From positions 1 to 64,000 of the forward strand of contig JAAZKX010000032.1 in the NCBI GenBank assembly GCA_012799605.1: a DNA stretch of 64,000 bases, read 5' to 3'. This stretch comes from Bacillota bacterium (GTDB lineage: Bacteria > Bacillota > DTU030 > DUMP01). The notes beneath the pieces are model-generated. The model was not told the DNA's origin and made no database searches. It saw only the letters and a program-made list of their open reading frames with translations. The translations under genes were made by a program, and so were the position numbers. Of the stretch, positions 8,762 to 17,560 are shown piece by piece (positions within the stretch are counted from its first letter, which is position 1; each line of letters starts with the position of its first letter).

Positions 8762-11011
8762 TTAGCCACATTTGGAATAGCCGCAGGCGGGGCATGTGGT
8801 GCACCCGCTGGCATGTTCTAAAGCAGCACCACAATCGGGGCACTTGATTTGAAAGTCCTCTGCTGTATCAACAGCGCCAGCACTAGGAATAGAATTACCC
8901 TGTTGTTTAAAATTTTGTTCAATAGCTTTTCCGATAGCGTCCGGGCATGACAGGACTTTTATTTTACCGCTATTTTTTCGTGATACCGTGGACAAGCAGC
9001 GGATCCCTTTTAATTGACTGATAATGGCCCGAATATCTACCCCGGAACGAAGCGCTAGCGATACCAACCGGGCAGTTGCTTCAGATTGGGATGGACAACC
9101 ACCTGCTTTACCCGTACTGGTAAAGACCTCACAAATACCATACTGGTCACGATTTACTGTAATATACAAGTTCCCACAGCCGGTTTTAACTTTTTCGGTG
9201 GTACCTGCGGTTACTTGCGGCCGCGCCCTCGGGGTAAGTAACTTTTCCGGCTGCAGGTTCGGGCTGGGTATGCCCACATTTAGCACTTGCCGGCTACGGC
9301 TGCGATCGCGGTAGATGGTAACGCCTTTGCAGCCTAAATCAAAGGCTAACAGATAGGCCCTTTTTACATCCTCCTGGGTAGCATCATGGCGGAAATTAAC
9401 AGTCTTAGATACTGCGTTGTCAGTATGTTTTTGGAAAGCAGCTTGCATCTTAACATGCCAATCAGGGCTTATATCATGAGCAGTAGCGTATATGGACTGC
9501 ACATCTTCCGGTACCTGTTTTAACCCTCGGACGCCGCCCCGCTCCGCTACTTGTTGCACCAAGTCAGGGCTATAGAATCCCCGCTCTTTAGCTATATGAA
9601 AAAAGAGCGGATGCAGTTCCGGCAACTCATCATCATTTAAAACGTGGCGCCGGTAAGATAGCGCAAATAAGGGCTCTATCCCACTGGAGGTGCCGGCAAT
9701 GATGGAAATAGTTCCTGTGGGGGCAACTGTGGTAAGGGTTGCATTACGTATTTTGGTTTTACCGCCATAGATACTTTGCTCCCAGTTGGGAAATGGTCCG
9801 CGCTGTTCGGCCAAAGTTGCTGACGCGGAAAAGGCCCGGCGGCGAATAAAGCTCATTATTTTTTCGGCTAATGCTAACGCCTGCTTACTATCGTATGGAA
9901 TGTTCAGTCTGATCAGCAGATCAGCGAATCCCATAATACCCAGGCCAATTTTACGATTGCCTTTGGTTATTTCTTCAATTTGGGCTAGCGGATAGCGGTT
10001 AACATCAATCACATTATCCAAAAAATGTACTGCTATATCCGTGACCTTGCCCAACCGATCCCAATCTATGTTGGTCCCATCATCAGTAAGCATCAGGCTT
10101 AGATTGATCGAGCCCAAATTGCAGCTTTCATACGGGAGCAAGGGTAATTCACCGCAGGGGTTGGTGCTTTCAATGGCGCCAAGGCTTGGCGTGGGGTTGT
10201 CCTTATCGAGGCGGTCCAAAAAAATTATTCCCGGTTCGCCGCTAGCCCAAGCCATGTTAACGATGAGATTAAAGACAGTGCGGGCTTTTAACCGCCGGAC
10301 CTCTTGTCCGGTGCGGGGGTTGATGAGCGGATAGGTGTCGTTTTCTTTTACCGCCGCCATGAATCCTTCTGTTAGACCTACCGATAAATTAAAGTTAGTT
10401 AGCACATTTTCTTTTTGTTTGATAGTAATAAATTCAATGATATCCGGATGATCAACCCTCAATATGGCCATGTTGGCGCCCCGGCGGGTTCCACCTTGTT
10501 TTATAGTTTCTGTGGCCACATCAAAAACACGCATGAACGATAGTGGGCCGCTGGAGACACCTTTAGTAGACAAAACTACATCATTGCGCGGCCGGATCCG
10601 CGAAAATGAAAAGCCCGTGCCGCCACCGCTTTTGTGAATAAGGGCGGTGTTTTTTATTGCCTCAAAAATACTGTCCATCGAATCATCTATCGGCAGCACA
10701 AAGCAAGCAGCCAACTGCCCCAATTTTCGCCCGGCGTTCATCAGCGTCGGCGAATTAGGTAAAAACTCAAGCCCGGCCATCAGGCGATAAAATTCTGCAG
10801 CTGTTTTGCTTACATCCGCTTTAGGATCGTATAGCTTGTCGGCGCTGGCAATGTGTTTTGCTACCCGCCTGAGCATGTCTGCCGGTGTTTCTAGAACCTC
10901 TCCTTCGCTCCCACGTTTTAAATAGCGTCGTTTCAAAACCGTTAAAGCATTAGCAGTAAACCGCGGTTCAATTATATCCATAAAACCGGTTTCCCCCTTG
11001 CTGTCAGCCAT
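8762..11011 (-). CDS. nrdJ: Adenosylcobalamin-dependent (class II) ribonucleoside-diphosphate reductase
   Basis: Oxygen-independent reductase making deoxyribonucleotides, 749 residues. The thiyl-radical cysteine is in NPCGE (284-288); a redox pair is formed by C103 (AACFVLP) and C297 (YESCNLGS). GGGTGFSFSRIRP near 130 and the KQGGTRRGA segment are typical of the B12-dependent class. The C terminus (KCPDCGAAL, CTTCPACGYSKCG) is a cysteine-rich zinc/redox tail common in this class. The start at 11011 shares one base with the yjbQ stop (TGATG); an in-frame ATG ten codons in (10981) with a purine-rich upstream stretch is an alternative. A class II enzyme fits a B12-using anaerobe. Confidence 0.93.
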   Translation of the reverse strand: MADSKGETGFMDIIEPRFTANALTVLKRRYLKRGSEGEVLETPADMLRRVAKHIASADKLYDPKADVSKTAAEFYRLMAGLEFLPNSPTLMNAGRKLGQLAACFVLPIDDSMDSIFEAIKNTALIHKSGGGTGFSFSRIRPRNDVVLSTKGVSSGPLSFMRVFDVATETIKQGGTRRGANMAILRVDHPDIIEFITIKQKENVLTNFNLSVGLTEGFMAAVKENDTYPLINPRTGQEVRRLKARTVFNLIVNMAWASGEPGIIFLDRLDKDNPTPSLGAIESTNPCGELPLLPYESCNLGSINLSLMLTDDGTNIDWDRLGKVTDIAVHFLDNVIDVNRYPLAQIEEITKGNRKIGLGIMGFADLLIRLNIPYDSKQALALAEKIMSFIRRRAFSASATLAEQRGPFPNWEQSIYGGKTKIRNATLTTVAPTGTISIIAGTSSGIEPLFALSYRRHVLNDDELPELHPLFFHIAKERGFYSPDLVQQVAERGGVRGLKQVPEDVQSIYATAHDISPDWHVKMQAAFQKHTDNAVSKTVNFRHDATQEDVKRAYLLAFDLGCKGVTIYRDRSRSRQVLNVGIPSPNLQPEKLLTPRARPQVTAGTTEKVKTGCGNLYITVNRDQYGICEVFTSTGKAGGCPSQSEATARLVSLALRSGVDIRAIISQLKGIRCLSTVSRKNSGKIKVLSCPDAIGKAIEQNFKQQGNSIPSAGAVDTAEDFQIKCPDCGAALEHASGCTTCPACGYSKCG

Positions 11012-11397
11012 CAGTATGGTAAACCTACTATCCGTACTTGGATCTGGCGGGTTCGTGGCCCGTCAAACTCGCATAAGTAAACCCCTTGCCAGCGGCCCAA
11101 TGACAGGCTTCCATTACTGACCAGCAAGGTCGTCGTCGAACCAACTAAGGTGGCCTTAATGTGAGCTGCGCTGTTGCCTTCTTCATGCAAATAGTCGCCC
11201 AAATCAGGTACTAGCTGCGAGAGTGTAGCTTCGATGTCGCGGGCCACCGCTGGATCATAATTTTCATTTATAGTTATTCCGGCAGTAGTATGCGGAACAT
11301 ATACGTAGCATACTCCATCGACAATCCCGCTTTCTGTCACCAGCTCAGCCAGACGGGCGGTTATATCGATAAACTCACTGGTGGAGTTCGTATCCAC
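11011..11397 (-). CDS. yjbQ: YjbQ family protein (UPF0047)
   Basis: A 128-residue YjbQ family member. The hallmark HTTAGITINENYDPAVARDI, the YLHEEGNSAAHIKA segment with conserved His and Asn, and GRWQGVYLCEFDGPR are all present. Some members show weak thiamine-phosphate synthase activity, but the physiological role is uncertain. The reading frame begins with GTG (11395-11397); the nearest GGGGAGG is over 20 bases upstream, so the start is less certain than the body. Its stop overlaps the nrdJ start, implying translational coupling. Confidence 0.88.
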   Translation of the reverse strand: MDTNSTSEFIDITARLAELVTESGIVDGVCYVYVPHTTAGITINENYDPAVARDIEATLSQLVPDLGDYLHEEGNSAAHIKATLVGSTTTLLVSNGSLSLGRWQGVYLCEFDGPRTRQIQVRIVGLPY

Positions 11398-11450
11398 AGT
11401 TAACGTTTTTAGCAGTTGCCGTACCTCCCCTCAATCTTGTCGCCTGTTAA

Positions 11451-12200
11451 TTATTCCACGCCGCCGGATGGTATTCCTTCCCGGTTTAAGCTGTTAACGA
11501 AGTCTGGCAGGTCAGCCATGTAACCCTTTTTGGTGGGTGTTATTTTTTTTGATCCGGGAATGAGATAATCTTGAACCAAAAAGGTTTTGATCCCTAATTG
11601 TGCGGCTACCAAATCTTCTTCGACATCATTGCCTATCATCCAGCATTCAGCTGGCGTACGGCCCAACTTAGATAAAATCTCAGCATAATACTGCGGTTTG
11701 GGCTTGCAAAAATGCATGTTCTCGTATGAAGTAATTAGGTTAAATTTTTTATTAGCAAATCCGCCCCAGCGCAGACGCTCAAAAATAGCCTTCTGCGGGA
11801 ATACAGGGTTAGTGGCTATGACAACTTCAAACCCACGGGCCAAAGCCAATTCAATAGCTCGTTGAGCGGCAAGATTACGAACCTCGGTACCGGCCAGTTG
11901 GGGAAAAACCTGCTCGTAAAAAGAATCAAACAGTGGAAAAGCAATTTGAGGCGATAAACCTGTGCGTTTAAAAAAATCTTGTTCAAAGACATCTTTATTA
12001 CTCATTTTGGGGTCTAAATTATTGATCATCGCTTCAGTCGAGTTAAGGATTGCGGTTATCAGCGCTTCCGGTTTCATTAAATCAGCCAGATGTTCTCCCA
12101 GGGCTTTAAAATAACGAGGCAAAAAAACGGACATATCCAGCTCGATCAGGGTGCCATCGAGGTCAAACAACAAACTTTTCATTTTAGAGTTATCAATCAA
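11451..12200 (-). CDS. HAD superfamily phosphatase
   Basis: A 249-residue haloacid-dehalogenase-type hydrolase. Motif I is FDLDGTLIELD near the N terminus, motif II is IATNPVFP, motif III is the lysine in CKPKPQYY, and motif IV is GNDVEEDLVAAQLG. A helical cap between motifs I and II fits subfamily I. Substrate unknown. A TTG at 12198-12200 lies 12 bases after GGAGG; the in-frame ATG at 12180-12182 is an alternative but too far from that site. It sits 16 bases after the YlbF-like gene and is likely in the same transcript. Confidence 0.8.
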   Translation of the reverse strand: MIDNSKMKSLLFDLDGTLIELDMSVFLPRYFKALGEHLADLMKPEALITAILNSTEAMINNLDPKMSNKDVFEQDFFKRTGLSPQIAFPLFDSFYEQVFPQLAGTEVRNLAAQRAIELALARGFEVVIATNPVFPQKAIFERLRWGGFANKKFNLITSYENMHFCKPKPQYYAEILSKLGRTPAECWMIGNDVEEDLVAAQLGIKTFLVQDYLIPGSKKITPTKKGYMADLPDFVNSLNREGIPSGGVE

Positions 12201-12216
12201 TATAAGTTGGCACCTC

Positions 12217-12573
12217 CTATTTATCAGGATCCTGTTTCAATAAAGTAAGATCCTTCACTGCTTCGGCTAAAATATTTTGGATATCAGCTAATTGGCGGCC
12301 GAAACGTTCTTCAGCAATTAAATATTCTTTGATTTCTTCATCTACCATTAGGGCTTGCATCATCTGCTCCAAGGCTTCGGTGGTTTGAGGCGGAATTGTT
12401 TTCCCAGATAGTTCTTTAGCGGCCAGCTCAATCTGCCTTTTTCGTACCTCCTGAACCCGTTCCCACTTTTGGGGGTTTTGCACCAGTATTTTTTGGGCTG
12501 TCAACAATCGTTGGAAACTCTGTGAGTTTCGCAGGCTTCGGGCTAAAGCATGAGCTTGATCATATACTTCCAT
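12217..12573 (-). CDS. YlbF/YmcA family protein
   Basis: A 118-residue all-helical protein, starting MEVYDQAHALARSLRNS. It matches the YlbF/YmcA (DUF964, Com_YlbF) pattern: an N-terminal helix, a QNPQKWERV-type turn, and a long C-terminal helix ending ILAEAVKDLTLL. In Bacillus such proteins form an Fe-S-containing complex that directs RNase Y-dependent mRNA processing; no cysteine motif is visible here, so that detail should not be assumed. The ATG at 12571-12573 follows GGAGG by seven bases; the longer frame to 12669 runs into the divergent promoter region and is rejected. It is divergent from the LysM gene. Confidence 0.75.
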   Translation of the reverse strand: MEVYDQAHALARSLRNSQSFQRLLTAQKILVQNPQKWERVQEVRKRQIELAAKELSGKTIPPQTTEALEQMMQALMVDEEIKEYLIAEERFGRQLADIQNILAEAVKDLTLLKQDPDK

Positions 12574-12630
12574 TTTTCTACCTCCAGCAATATTTTTAGC
12601 AGCTGTTTTAAACAACTGTATGCCCGCGAG

Positions 12631-12638
12631 CATACAAT
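12631..12638 (+). promoter_or_regulatory. Possible sporulation-type -10 element before LysM gene
   Basis: CATACAAT 35 bases before the LysM-gene ATG matches the -10 consensus of mother-cell sigma-E promoters. It is the right arm of an inverted repeat GTATGC/GCATAC. I see no good matching -35 element at the usual 13-15 base spacing, so this is tentative. Confidence 0.25.
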
Positions 12639-12672
12639 GAATCACAGAACATATCATCAAGGAGGCCATGCG

Positions 12673-13404
12673 ATGGCAATCTATGTAGTACAGCCAGGGG
12701 ATACCTTATGGAGTATAGCTCGCCTTTTCGGTGTATCAGAGCAGGAAATTATGACAGCTAACAATCTCGTTAGCACTGAGCTATTTCCCGGTCAGGAACT
12801 AGTAATCGTTGCTGTACAGCAACCGACACCCCACAGACCACCAGTCCCTTCCGCCTCCCCCACCGTCCATGTAGTTCAACCCAATGAAACGCTGTTTTCA
12901 ATTGCCCGGCATTATGGCATCCCTCTCACTGAGCTTGTCCGCGCTAATCCCGGTTTGATCCGTGCGGGGCAACGACTTTATATCCCCGAAGAGGTGGTTT
13001 CAGTTGGACCGCCGCGAGAAAAGCGCGAAACAGAATATTTTCGCTTACTGTTATCCACCGATCGCACCACTTATAGCCGGGGTGCTTCAGTTACTATCAG
13101 GCTGGCTAAAACCAATACTTGCCGCCGGACCCAAATCCTCACCTATCCTAGTGGTCAACGATATGAATTTGAACTAAGGCAAAACAACCGCCTCATTTGG
13201 CGCTGGTCCGATGGTCATGCTTTTAGCCAAGCGGTGCAACGGGTTCAAATCCGCCCCGGGGAAACTACAACCTTCAGCGAGGAGTGGCATCAAACAGACA
13301 GTGCCGGCCGCCAGGTGGAGCCCGGGCGTTACCGGGTTGTGGCCTGGAATACTGCCCGGGAGTTACGCGAAGAAGTTATCACCATTTATATCCAAATCCG
13401 CTGA
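12673..13404 (+). CDS. LysM-repeat protein with BsuPI-like C-terminal domain
   Basis: A 243-residue protein with two LysM peptidoglycan/chitin-binding repeats at about residues 2-47 (VVQPGDTLWSIARLFG) and 65-109 (VVQPNETLFSIARHYG), a short Pro-rich linker between them, and a C-terminal beta-rich domain (about 120-240) resembling the BsuPI intracellular proteinase-inhibitor family. There is no signal peptide or membrane segment: the first LysM begins at residue 2. The ATG follows AAGGAGG by seven bases. LysM proteins without export signals occur among spore-coat proteins such as SafA, so a mother-cell spore role is possible but inferred. Its 3' end overlaps the convergent queG by 19 bases. Confidence 0.85.
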   Translation: MAIYVVQPGDTLWSIARLFGVSEQEIMTANNLVSTELFPGQELVIVAVQQPTPHRPPVPSASPTVHVVQPNETLFSIARHYGIPLTELVRANPGLIRAGQRLYIPEEVVSVGPPREKRETEYFRLLLSTDRTTYSRGASVTIRLAKTNTCRRTQILTYPSGQRYEFELRQNNRLIWRWSDGHAFSQAVQRVQIRPGETTTFSEEWHQTDSAGRQVEPGRYRVVAWNTARELREEVITIYIQIR

Positions 13405-14474
13405 AGCGCATGCCTAATTTCATCTTCTACCCAGGGCTCTCGCTCGCTTTTTAGCCGGTTTTGTAAAGCCGTATAAGCTGGTTTGCCCCCTAGTTGGCCC
13501 AGGCTCCAAGCTGCTGCGGCCCGGACTGTTGGCTCCCCGTCGACTAAAAATTTGCACAGGAGTGGAACCGTTTGCTGCTGTCCGCTGTTACCTAGTGCCA
13601 ACAGGGCATTGCGTTGTAGCACCTTTTGCCCCCGCCAAGACATACTGCTTGTACCGTATTGGGTCTGGAAATCTTTTTTCGAAAGCACCAAAAACTCCTG
13701 TAAATCTACCGTCGCCCCTTCCCGGGGTGACTTTTTTATCAGCGGGCATGCTCTTAAACAACTGTCACATCCATATAGGCGGTTACCCAGTAATGGCCGT
13801 AGCTCCACTGGCATAATCTGTTTGGCTTGCGTCCAATAGGACAAGCAGCGTTGGTAGGTCAAGCGATATGGTTTTGCTAGAGCCCCGGTCGGACAGGCAT
13901 CCCGACAAAGACCACATTGTAGACAGGTATTGTTCGACGGTTCATCCGGCTTCAGCTCGACATCGGTTACCAAACCGCCTAAAAAAAAGGTCGGGGCTAA
14001 ATATGGCCGGATAATAAACGTGTTTTCTCCCCATACACCCAGACCGGCTTGATAAGCATAGGCCCTTTCTATCAGGGGGCTGGTATCGACAAACGGTACA
14101 GTCCTACTGCCCGGAATATTTTGCTTTATAACTGAACGCAGTACGGTAAGTCGTTCGGACAATAAGTCATGGTAATCTTGTCCCAGGGTACCGGCGGCAA
14201 AATAGCCCCTTAGTTCACCGCTTGGGCGGGGGCCTGTGGCTGGAACTTTGTATGGCCAGCCAACCATAAGTAGTGATTTAGCCCCTGGCCAGATCGAGCC
14301 GGGATCGGTTCGACGCCGAGTATCGTTGGTAGTAAAAGGGGTCCGTTGTCCGGCTTGTTTCAGCTCGTCTAAAAACAACTTTGTGCGCGGAAGTGGTGCC
14401 GCCGGAGTAATACCTACAGTAATAAAGCCTAAAGTAGCAGCAGTTTCTTTGAGTTCCCGGCTCAGGTCGACCAC
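13386..14474 (-). CDS. queG: Epoxyqueuosine reductase QueG
   Basis: Cobalamin- and Fe-S-dependent enzyme for the last step of queuosine synthesis in tRNA, 362 residues. Two 4Fe-4S clusters are supported by CLQCGLCRDACP (C184, C187, C190, C194) and CDSCLRACP (C236, C239, C243). D130 in PFVDTSPLIERAYA is placed like the family's catalytic aspartate. The C-terminal HEAT-like repeats (VPLLCKFLVDGEPTVRAAAA) complete the long form. It starts four bases after the pckA stop, so the two are likely co-transcribed. Confidence 0.93.
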   Translation of the reverse strand: MVDLSRELKETAATLGFITVGITPAAPLPRTKLFLDELKQAGQRTPFTTNDTRRRTDPGSIWPGAKSLLMVGWPYKVPATGPRPSGELRGYFAAGTLGQDYHDLLSERLTVLRSVIKQNIPGSRTVPFVDTSPLIERAYAYQAGLGVWGENTFIIRPYLAPTFFLGGLVTDVELKPDEPSNNTCLQCGLCRDACPTGALAKPYRLTYQRCLSYWTQAKQIMPVELRPLLGNRLYGCDSCLRACPLIKKSPREGATVDLQEFLVLSKKDFQTQYGTSSMSWRGQKVLQRNALLALGNSGQQQTVPLLCKFLVDGEPTVRAAAAWSLGQLGGKPAYTALQNRLKSEREPWVEDEIRHALQRIWI

Positions 14475-14477
14475 TGT

Positions 14478-16058
14478 TTAATTTCCCCCGTTAGGGCCAG
14501 CAGCCAGAATATCAGGAGAGACATTAAACTTCTTGATGTTGTCGTTGAACCGGGCCGCCAATTTTAGGGCGGTTTGCTGGTATTTATCTTTATCGGCCCA
14601 TGTGGCAGCAGGTTTTAGAATCTCAGCTGGAACGCCGGGACAGTGGGCAGGAATGGCCAGGTTAAATATTGGATCACGCTCAAAAGGAACATTATTCAGA
14701 CGGCCATCTATCGCAGCCCTTACCATAGCCCGGGTATAGTCCAAGCTGATTCGTTCTCCTACGCCATAAGGCCCGCCTGACCAACCTGTGTTAACTAAAA
14801 ACACGTTGGTCTTATGTTTGGCAATGCGATCTGCTAACAAACGGGCATAGACCGTAGGTGGCAGTGGAAGGAATGGAGCACCGAAACAAGTAGAAAAAGT
14901 GGCCTGCGGTTCGGTGATACCCCGTTCAGTTCCGGCCAATTTGCTGGTGTAGCCAGAGATAAAATGGTACATGGCCTGCTCTGTGCTCAATTTAGCTATG
15001 GGTGGAAGCACACCGAAAGCGTCAGCGGTAAGAAACATTATCGATCGGGGATGGTCGCCTGTGCCACTGGCCACAGCAGCAGGGATATGCTCCAATGGAT
15101 AGGCAGCGCGTGTATTTTCGGTCAAACTATCATTGTCGTAATCGGCTTCGCGCGTGTTGGAATCAACAATAACGTTCTCCAGCACGGAGCCAAAACGAAT
15201 AGCATCCCATATTTGCGGTTCATTTTTTCGGGACAGCTCAATAGTTTTAGCATAGCAGCCACCTTCAAAATTAAAGATGCCATGGTCCGACCAGCCGTGT
15301 TCATCGTCACCGATAAGATAGCGTTCTTCATCGGCTGACAGCGTTGTTTTTCCTGTGCCTGACAGGCCAAAAAATAGGGCGACATCACCAGTCCGGCCCA
15401 CATTAGCCGAGCAGTGCATGGATAATATATCCTGCTGAGGAAGAAGGTAATTCATGATCGTAAACACTGCTTTTTTGATTTCACCGGCATAAGATGTGCC
15501 GCCGATTACTACCCAGCGTTGTTCCAAATCCAGTAGCACTACTGCCTCAGAGTTGGTGCCGTCGAGCGCCGGCTGGGATAAAAAACCGGGGACTGCGATG
15601 ATTGTAAACTCAGGCCGAAGTTCTTTCAGCTCCTTGTTGTTCGGACGCCGAAACAGTTGGTGAGCGAATAGGTTTTGCCAGGCTAGCTCAGTAATTACCC
15701 TGATAGGTAGCCGATACGTCGGATCAGCGCCTACGAACCCGTCAAAAACGAAAACATCCTTCTGTTTGAGATAGTTTTGCAACCGTTGAAGCAAGGTCGC
15801 GGCTTGTTCTTGAGTTACTTTGTTGTTATTTTCCCACCAAATGTGGCGGCGGATGGATTTTCGGTCGACAAAAAACTTATCATGTGGTGAACGCCCCGTG
15901 TATCTACCGGTGGCGACCCTAAGGGCACCGGTCGAAGTAAGGATCCCCTCTTTTTGTTGCAAAGCAATTTCAACCAGTTTGGCTACTGGTAAGTTGCGAG
16001 CTGATCTGCTGATAGTTTCCGGTGGAAGAATCGGGCCGGAAAGTAGCTTGTTCATCAT
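14478..16058 (-). CDS. pckA: ATP-dependent phosphoenolpyruvate carboxykinase
   Basis: Interconverts oxaloacetate + ATP and PEP + CO2 + ADP, the entry to gluconeogenesis or, reversed, an anaplerotic step. About 526 residues. The P-loop GLSGTGKTT (about 231-239), the metal/ATP motif LIGDDEHGW, and the substrate-site segments [11 protein letters not shown] and [11 protein letters not shown] are intact and mark the ATP-using class. Two adjacent ATGs (16053-16058) follow GGAGG closely; the TTG just upstream lies inside that ribosome-binding site and is rejected. The upstream 150 bases are shared with the divergent aag gene. Confidence 0.96.
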   Translation of the reverse strand: MMNKLLSGPILPPETISRSARNLPVAKLVEIALQQKEGILTSTGALRVATGRYTGRSPHDKFFVDRKSIRRHIWWENNNKVTQEQAATLLQRLQNYLKQKDVFVFDGFVGADPTYRLPIRVITELAWQNLFAHQLFRRPNNKELKELRPEFTIIAVPGFLSQPALDGTNSEAVVLLDLEQRWVVIGGTSYAGEIKKAVFTIMNYLLPQQDILSMHCSANVGRTGDVALFFGLSGTGKTTLSADEERYLIGDDEHGWSDHGIFNFEGGCYAKTIELSRKNEPQIWDAIRFGSVLENVIVDSNTREADYDNDSLTENTRAAYPLEHIPAAVASGTGDHPRSIMFLTADAFGVLPPIAKLSTEQAMYHFISGYTSKLAGTERGITEPQATFSTCFGAPFLPLPPTVYARLLADRIAKHKTNVFLVNTGWSGGPYGVGERISLDYTRAMVRAAIDGRLNNVPFERDPIFNLAIPAHCPGVPAEILKPAATWADKDKYQQTALKLAARFNDNIKKFNVSPDILAAGPNGGN

Positions 16059-16137
16059 CTGTCCCTCCAACCAGGCTGTAATTAATGTATTTACCGCTTG
16101 CCAAAACTTGCTTGTAGGGTTCAGTTTAGTATATGCT

Positions 16138-16166
16138 TTAACGTTTGTTAAAACATCAGTTATAAT
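16138..16166 (+). promoter_or_regulatory. Sigma-A-type promoter for aag, with inverted repeats
   Basis: TTAACG (16138-16143) and a perfect TATAAT (16161-16166) are separated by 17 bases. The -35 region is part of an inverted repeat TTTAAC-gttt-GTTAAA, and a second repeat GCTCAA-(6)-TTGAGC lies at 16174-16191 around the expected transcript start. These could be operator or transcript hairpins. Confidence 0.6.
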
Positions 16167-16223
16167 AAGACCGGCTCAACTATCATTGAGCACTTTGCCC
16201 ACAAGAAAGGAGTTGGAAGCGCT

Positions 16224-16820
16224 GTGACTTTCCATCGGCTTCCTTTGGATTTCTATGCCCGTCCGGCTTTGGAAGTAGCACCCGACTTGCTGGGAAAACT
16301 ATTGGTCCATGTTACTCCAGAAGGCACAGCCTCAGGTTATATCACCGAGACCGAAGCATACGTGGGACCTGAGGACAAAGCCGCCCATAGTTATGGTGGC
16401 AGGAAAACCGACCGGACGCGGGCTATGTTCGGTCCTCCAGGGCGGGCTTACGTTTATCTTATATATGGCTTGCATCATTGTTTCAACGTTGTTGTTGCTG
16501 CCGAAGATCAGCCCGAGGCTGTTTTGGTACGATCTTTAAAACCAAAAGATGGTCTTGAACTCATGTTCGCGCGGCGCCGGCTCAAACAACAGCGTCCCGG
16601 TAATAATATATGCCGTCTCACCGATGGCCCGGGCAAGCTGTGCCAAGCTTTGGGAATTACGAAACAACAATATGGTTGCGATCTGACCGGCGAACAGCTG
16701 TTTATCACCTCCGGCATTTCCGTCCCGGCAGAAAATATTTCTGCTCAGCCGCGCATCAACATCGATTACGCAAAAGAATGGGCCCACCTACCGTGGCGCT
16801 TTGTTTGGCAGCCGGACTAA
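16224..16820 (+). CDS. aag: 3-methyladenine DNA glycosylase (AAG/MPG family)
   Basis: Base-excision repair enzyme that removes alkylated and deaminated purines. The 198-residue protein carries the AAG hallmarks: DFYARPALEVAPDLLGK, the ETEAYVGPEDKAAHSYGG segment with the catalytic glutamate, GRAYVYLIYGLHHCFNVV, and the LTDGPGKLCQALGI block. It begins with GTG at 16224, 11 bases after AAGGAG. It has its own promoter and is divergent from pckA. No terminator is obvious downstream, where the next gene is convergent. Confidence 0.93.
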   Translation: MTFHRLPLDFYARPALEVAPDLLGKLLVHVTPEGTASGYITETEAYVGPEDKAAHSYGGRKTDRTRAMFGPPGRAYVYLIYGLHHCFNVVVAAEDQPEAVLVRSLKPKDGLELMFARRRLKQQRPGNNICRLTDGPGKLCQALGITKQQYGCDLTGEQLFITSGISVPAENISAQPRINIDYAKEWAHLPWRFVWQPD

Positions 16821-16840
16821 CTGTTTGCTCCAAGGGTTAT

Positions 16841-17389
16841 TTACCAATCCTTTGGCTTGCAGATGATTTCCCGAATTTTTGTTTCCAAAAACTGACCTGA
16901 ATGGGCCGGGCGTAAAATTAAGGCTGTATCAGCACCACGGCCGGTGCCGGCCACGGAAACGATATCGTGTCCGTAAGGAATCAAACCGGCATCCAGGGCC
17001 ATAACAGCTATTTCCACTGCTACTTTTGTGCCTTGCCCGAATAGTCGCAGGGTATCTGATATTACTATGCCCGGGTCATAACCTCCATAAGCATGCACAA
17101 TACCCCGGCTTACTCCCCTGAATAAATGGGTTGTTGTTAGCAGTTTAACACCCTTGTCTAGCAGCTCCTGCCGCACTGCGGCCGGCATCTCATCGTCCCC
17201 CGGTGCCCGGAAACCCACTTGGTGGGTTACACATACCGTCTTCAAACCACTTTCTAAAAAACGGGCAGCGGTAGTTCCTGTATTGGAAGCTACTACTGCA
17301 TATTCGAGGCCTAACTTATAGGCTCTTGTTAGCGCTGCCTTAACCGTTGCCTCTGTGTTTTCTTTGCCGCTTTGTTCCCATAATTTCAT
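16841..17389 (-). CDS. Orphan pyruvate-kinase C-terminal-domain protein
   Basis: A 182-residue protein starting MKLWEQSGKENTEATV. It looks like a free-standing version of the pyruvate kinase alpha/beta C-terminal domain (TEATVKAALTRAYKLG, VVASNTGTTAARFLE, TVCVTHQVGFRAPG). The conserved family body continues with KGVKLLTTTHLFRGVSRGI and DIVSVAGTGRGADTALIL. It has no catalytic barrel, so it cannot be a pyruvate kinase; a ligand-sensing role is plausible but unproven. The ATG at 17387-17389 follows GGAGG by seven bases. It is convergent with aag and divergent from the plus-strand gene at 17561, so it is probably monocistronic. Confidence 0.78.
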   Translation of the reverse strand: MKLWEQSGKENTEATVKAALTRAYKLGLEYAVVASNTGTTAARFLESGLKTVCVTHQVGFRAPGDDEMPAAVRQELLDKGVKLLTTTHLFRGVSRGIVHAYGGYDPGIVISDTLRLFGQGTKVAVEIAVMALDAGLIPYGHDIVSVAGTGRGADTALILRPAHSGQFLETKIREIICKPKDW

Positions 17390-17486
17390 GGCTAAACCTC
17401 CTTCTAGCATCTGTTAAAACAATTCGCCCTACCATTATCTTTTTCCTCCCTATATTAGCCAGTAACCGCAACCGCTGCTGCTGTCT

Positions 17487-17492
17487 TATAAT
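17487..17492 (+). promoter_or_regulatory. Candidate -10 box for the 17561 gene
   Basis: A perfect TATAAT lies 68 bases before the ATG of the Gln-rich protein gene. No clear -35 element is found 16-18 bases upstream, so only the -10 is supported. Confidence 0.35.
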
Positions 17493-17560
17493 GAATGGGA
17501 TAATTTATCCGGCCGCTGGGCACTGATAAAGTTAAGTTCTAGCACAAAGGAGTATCGAAC

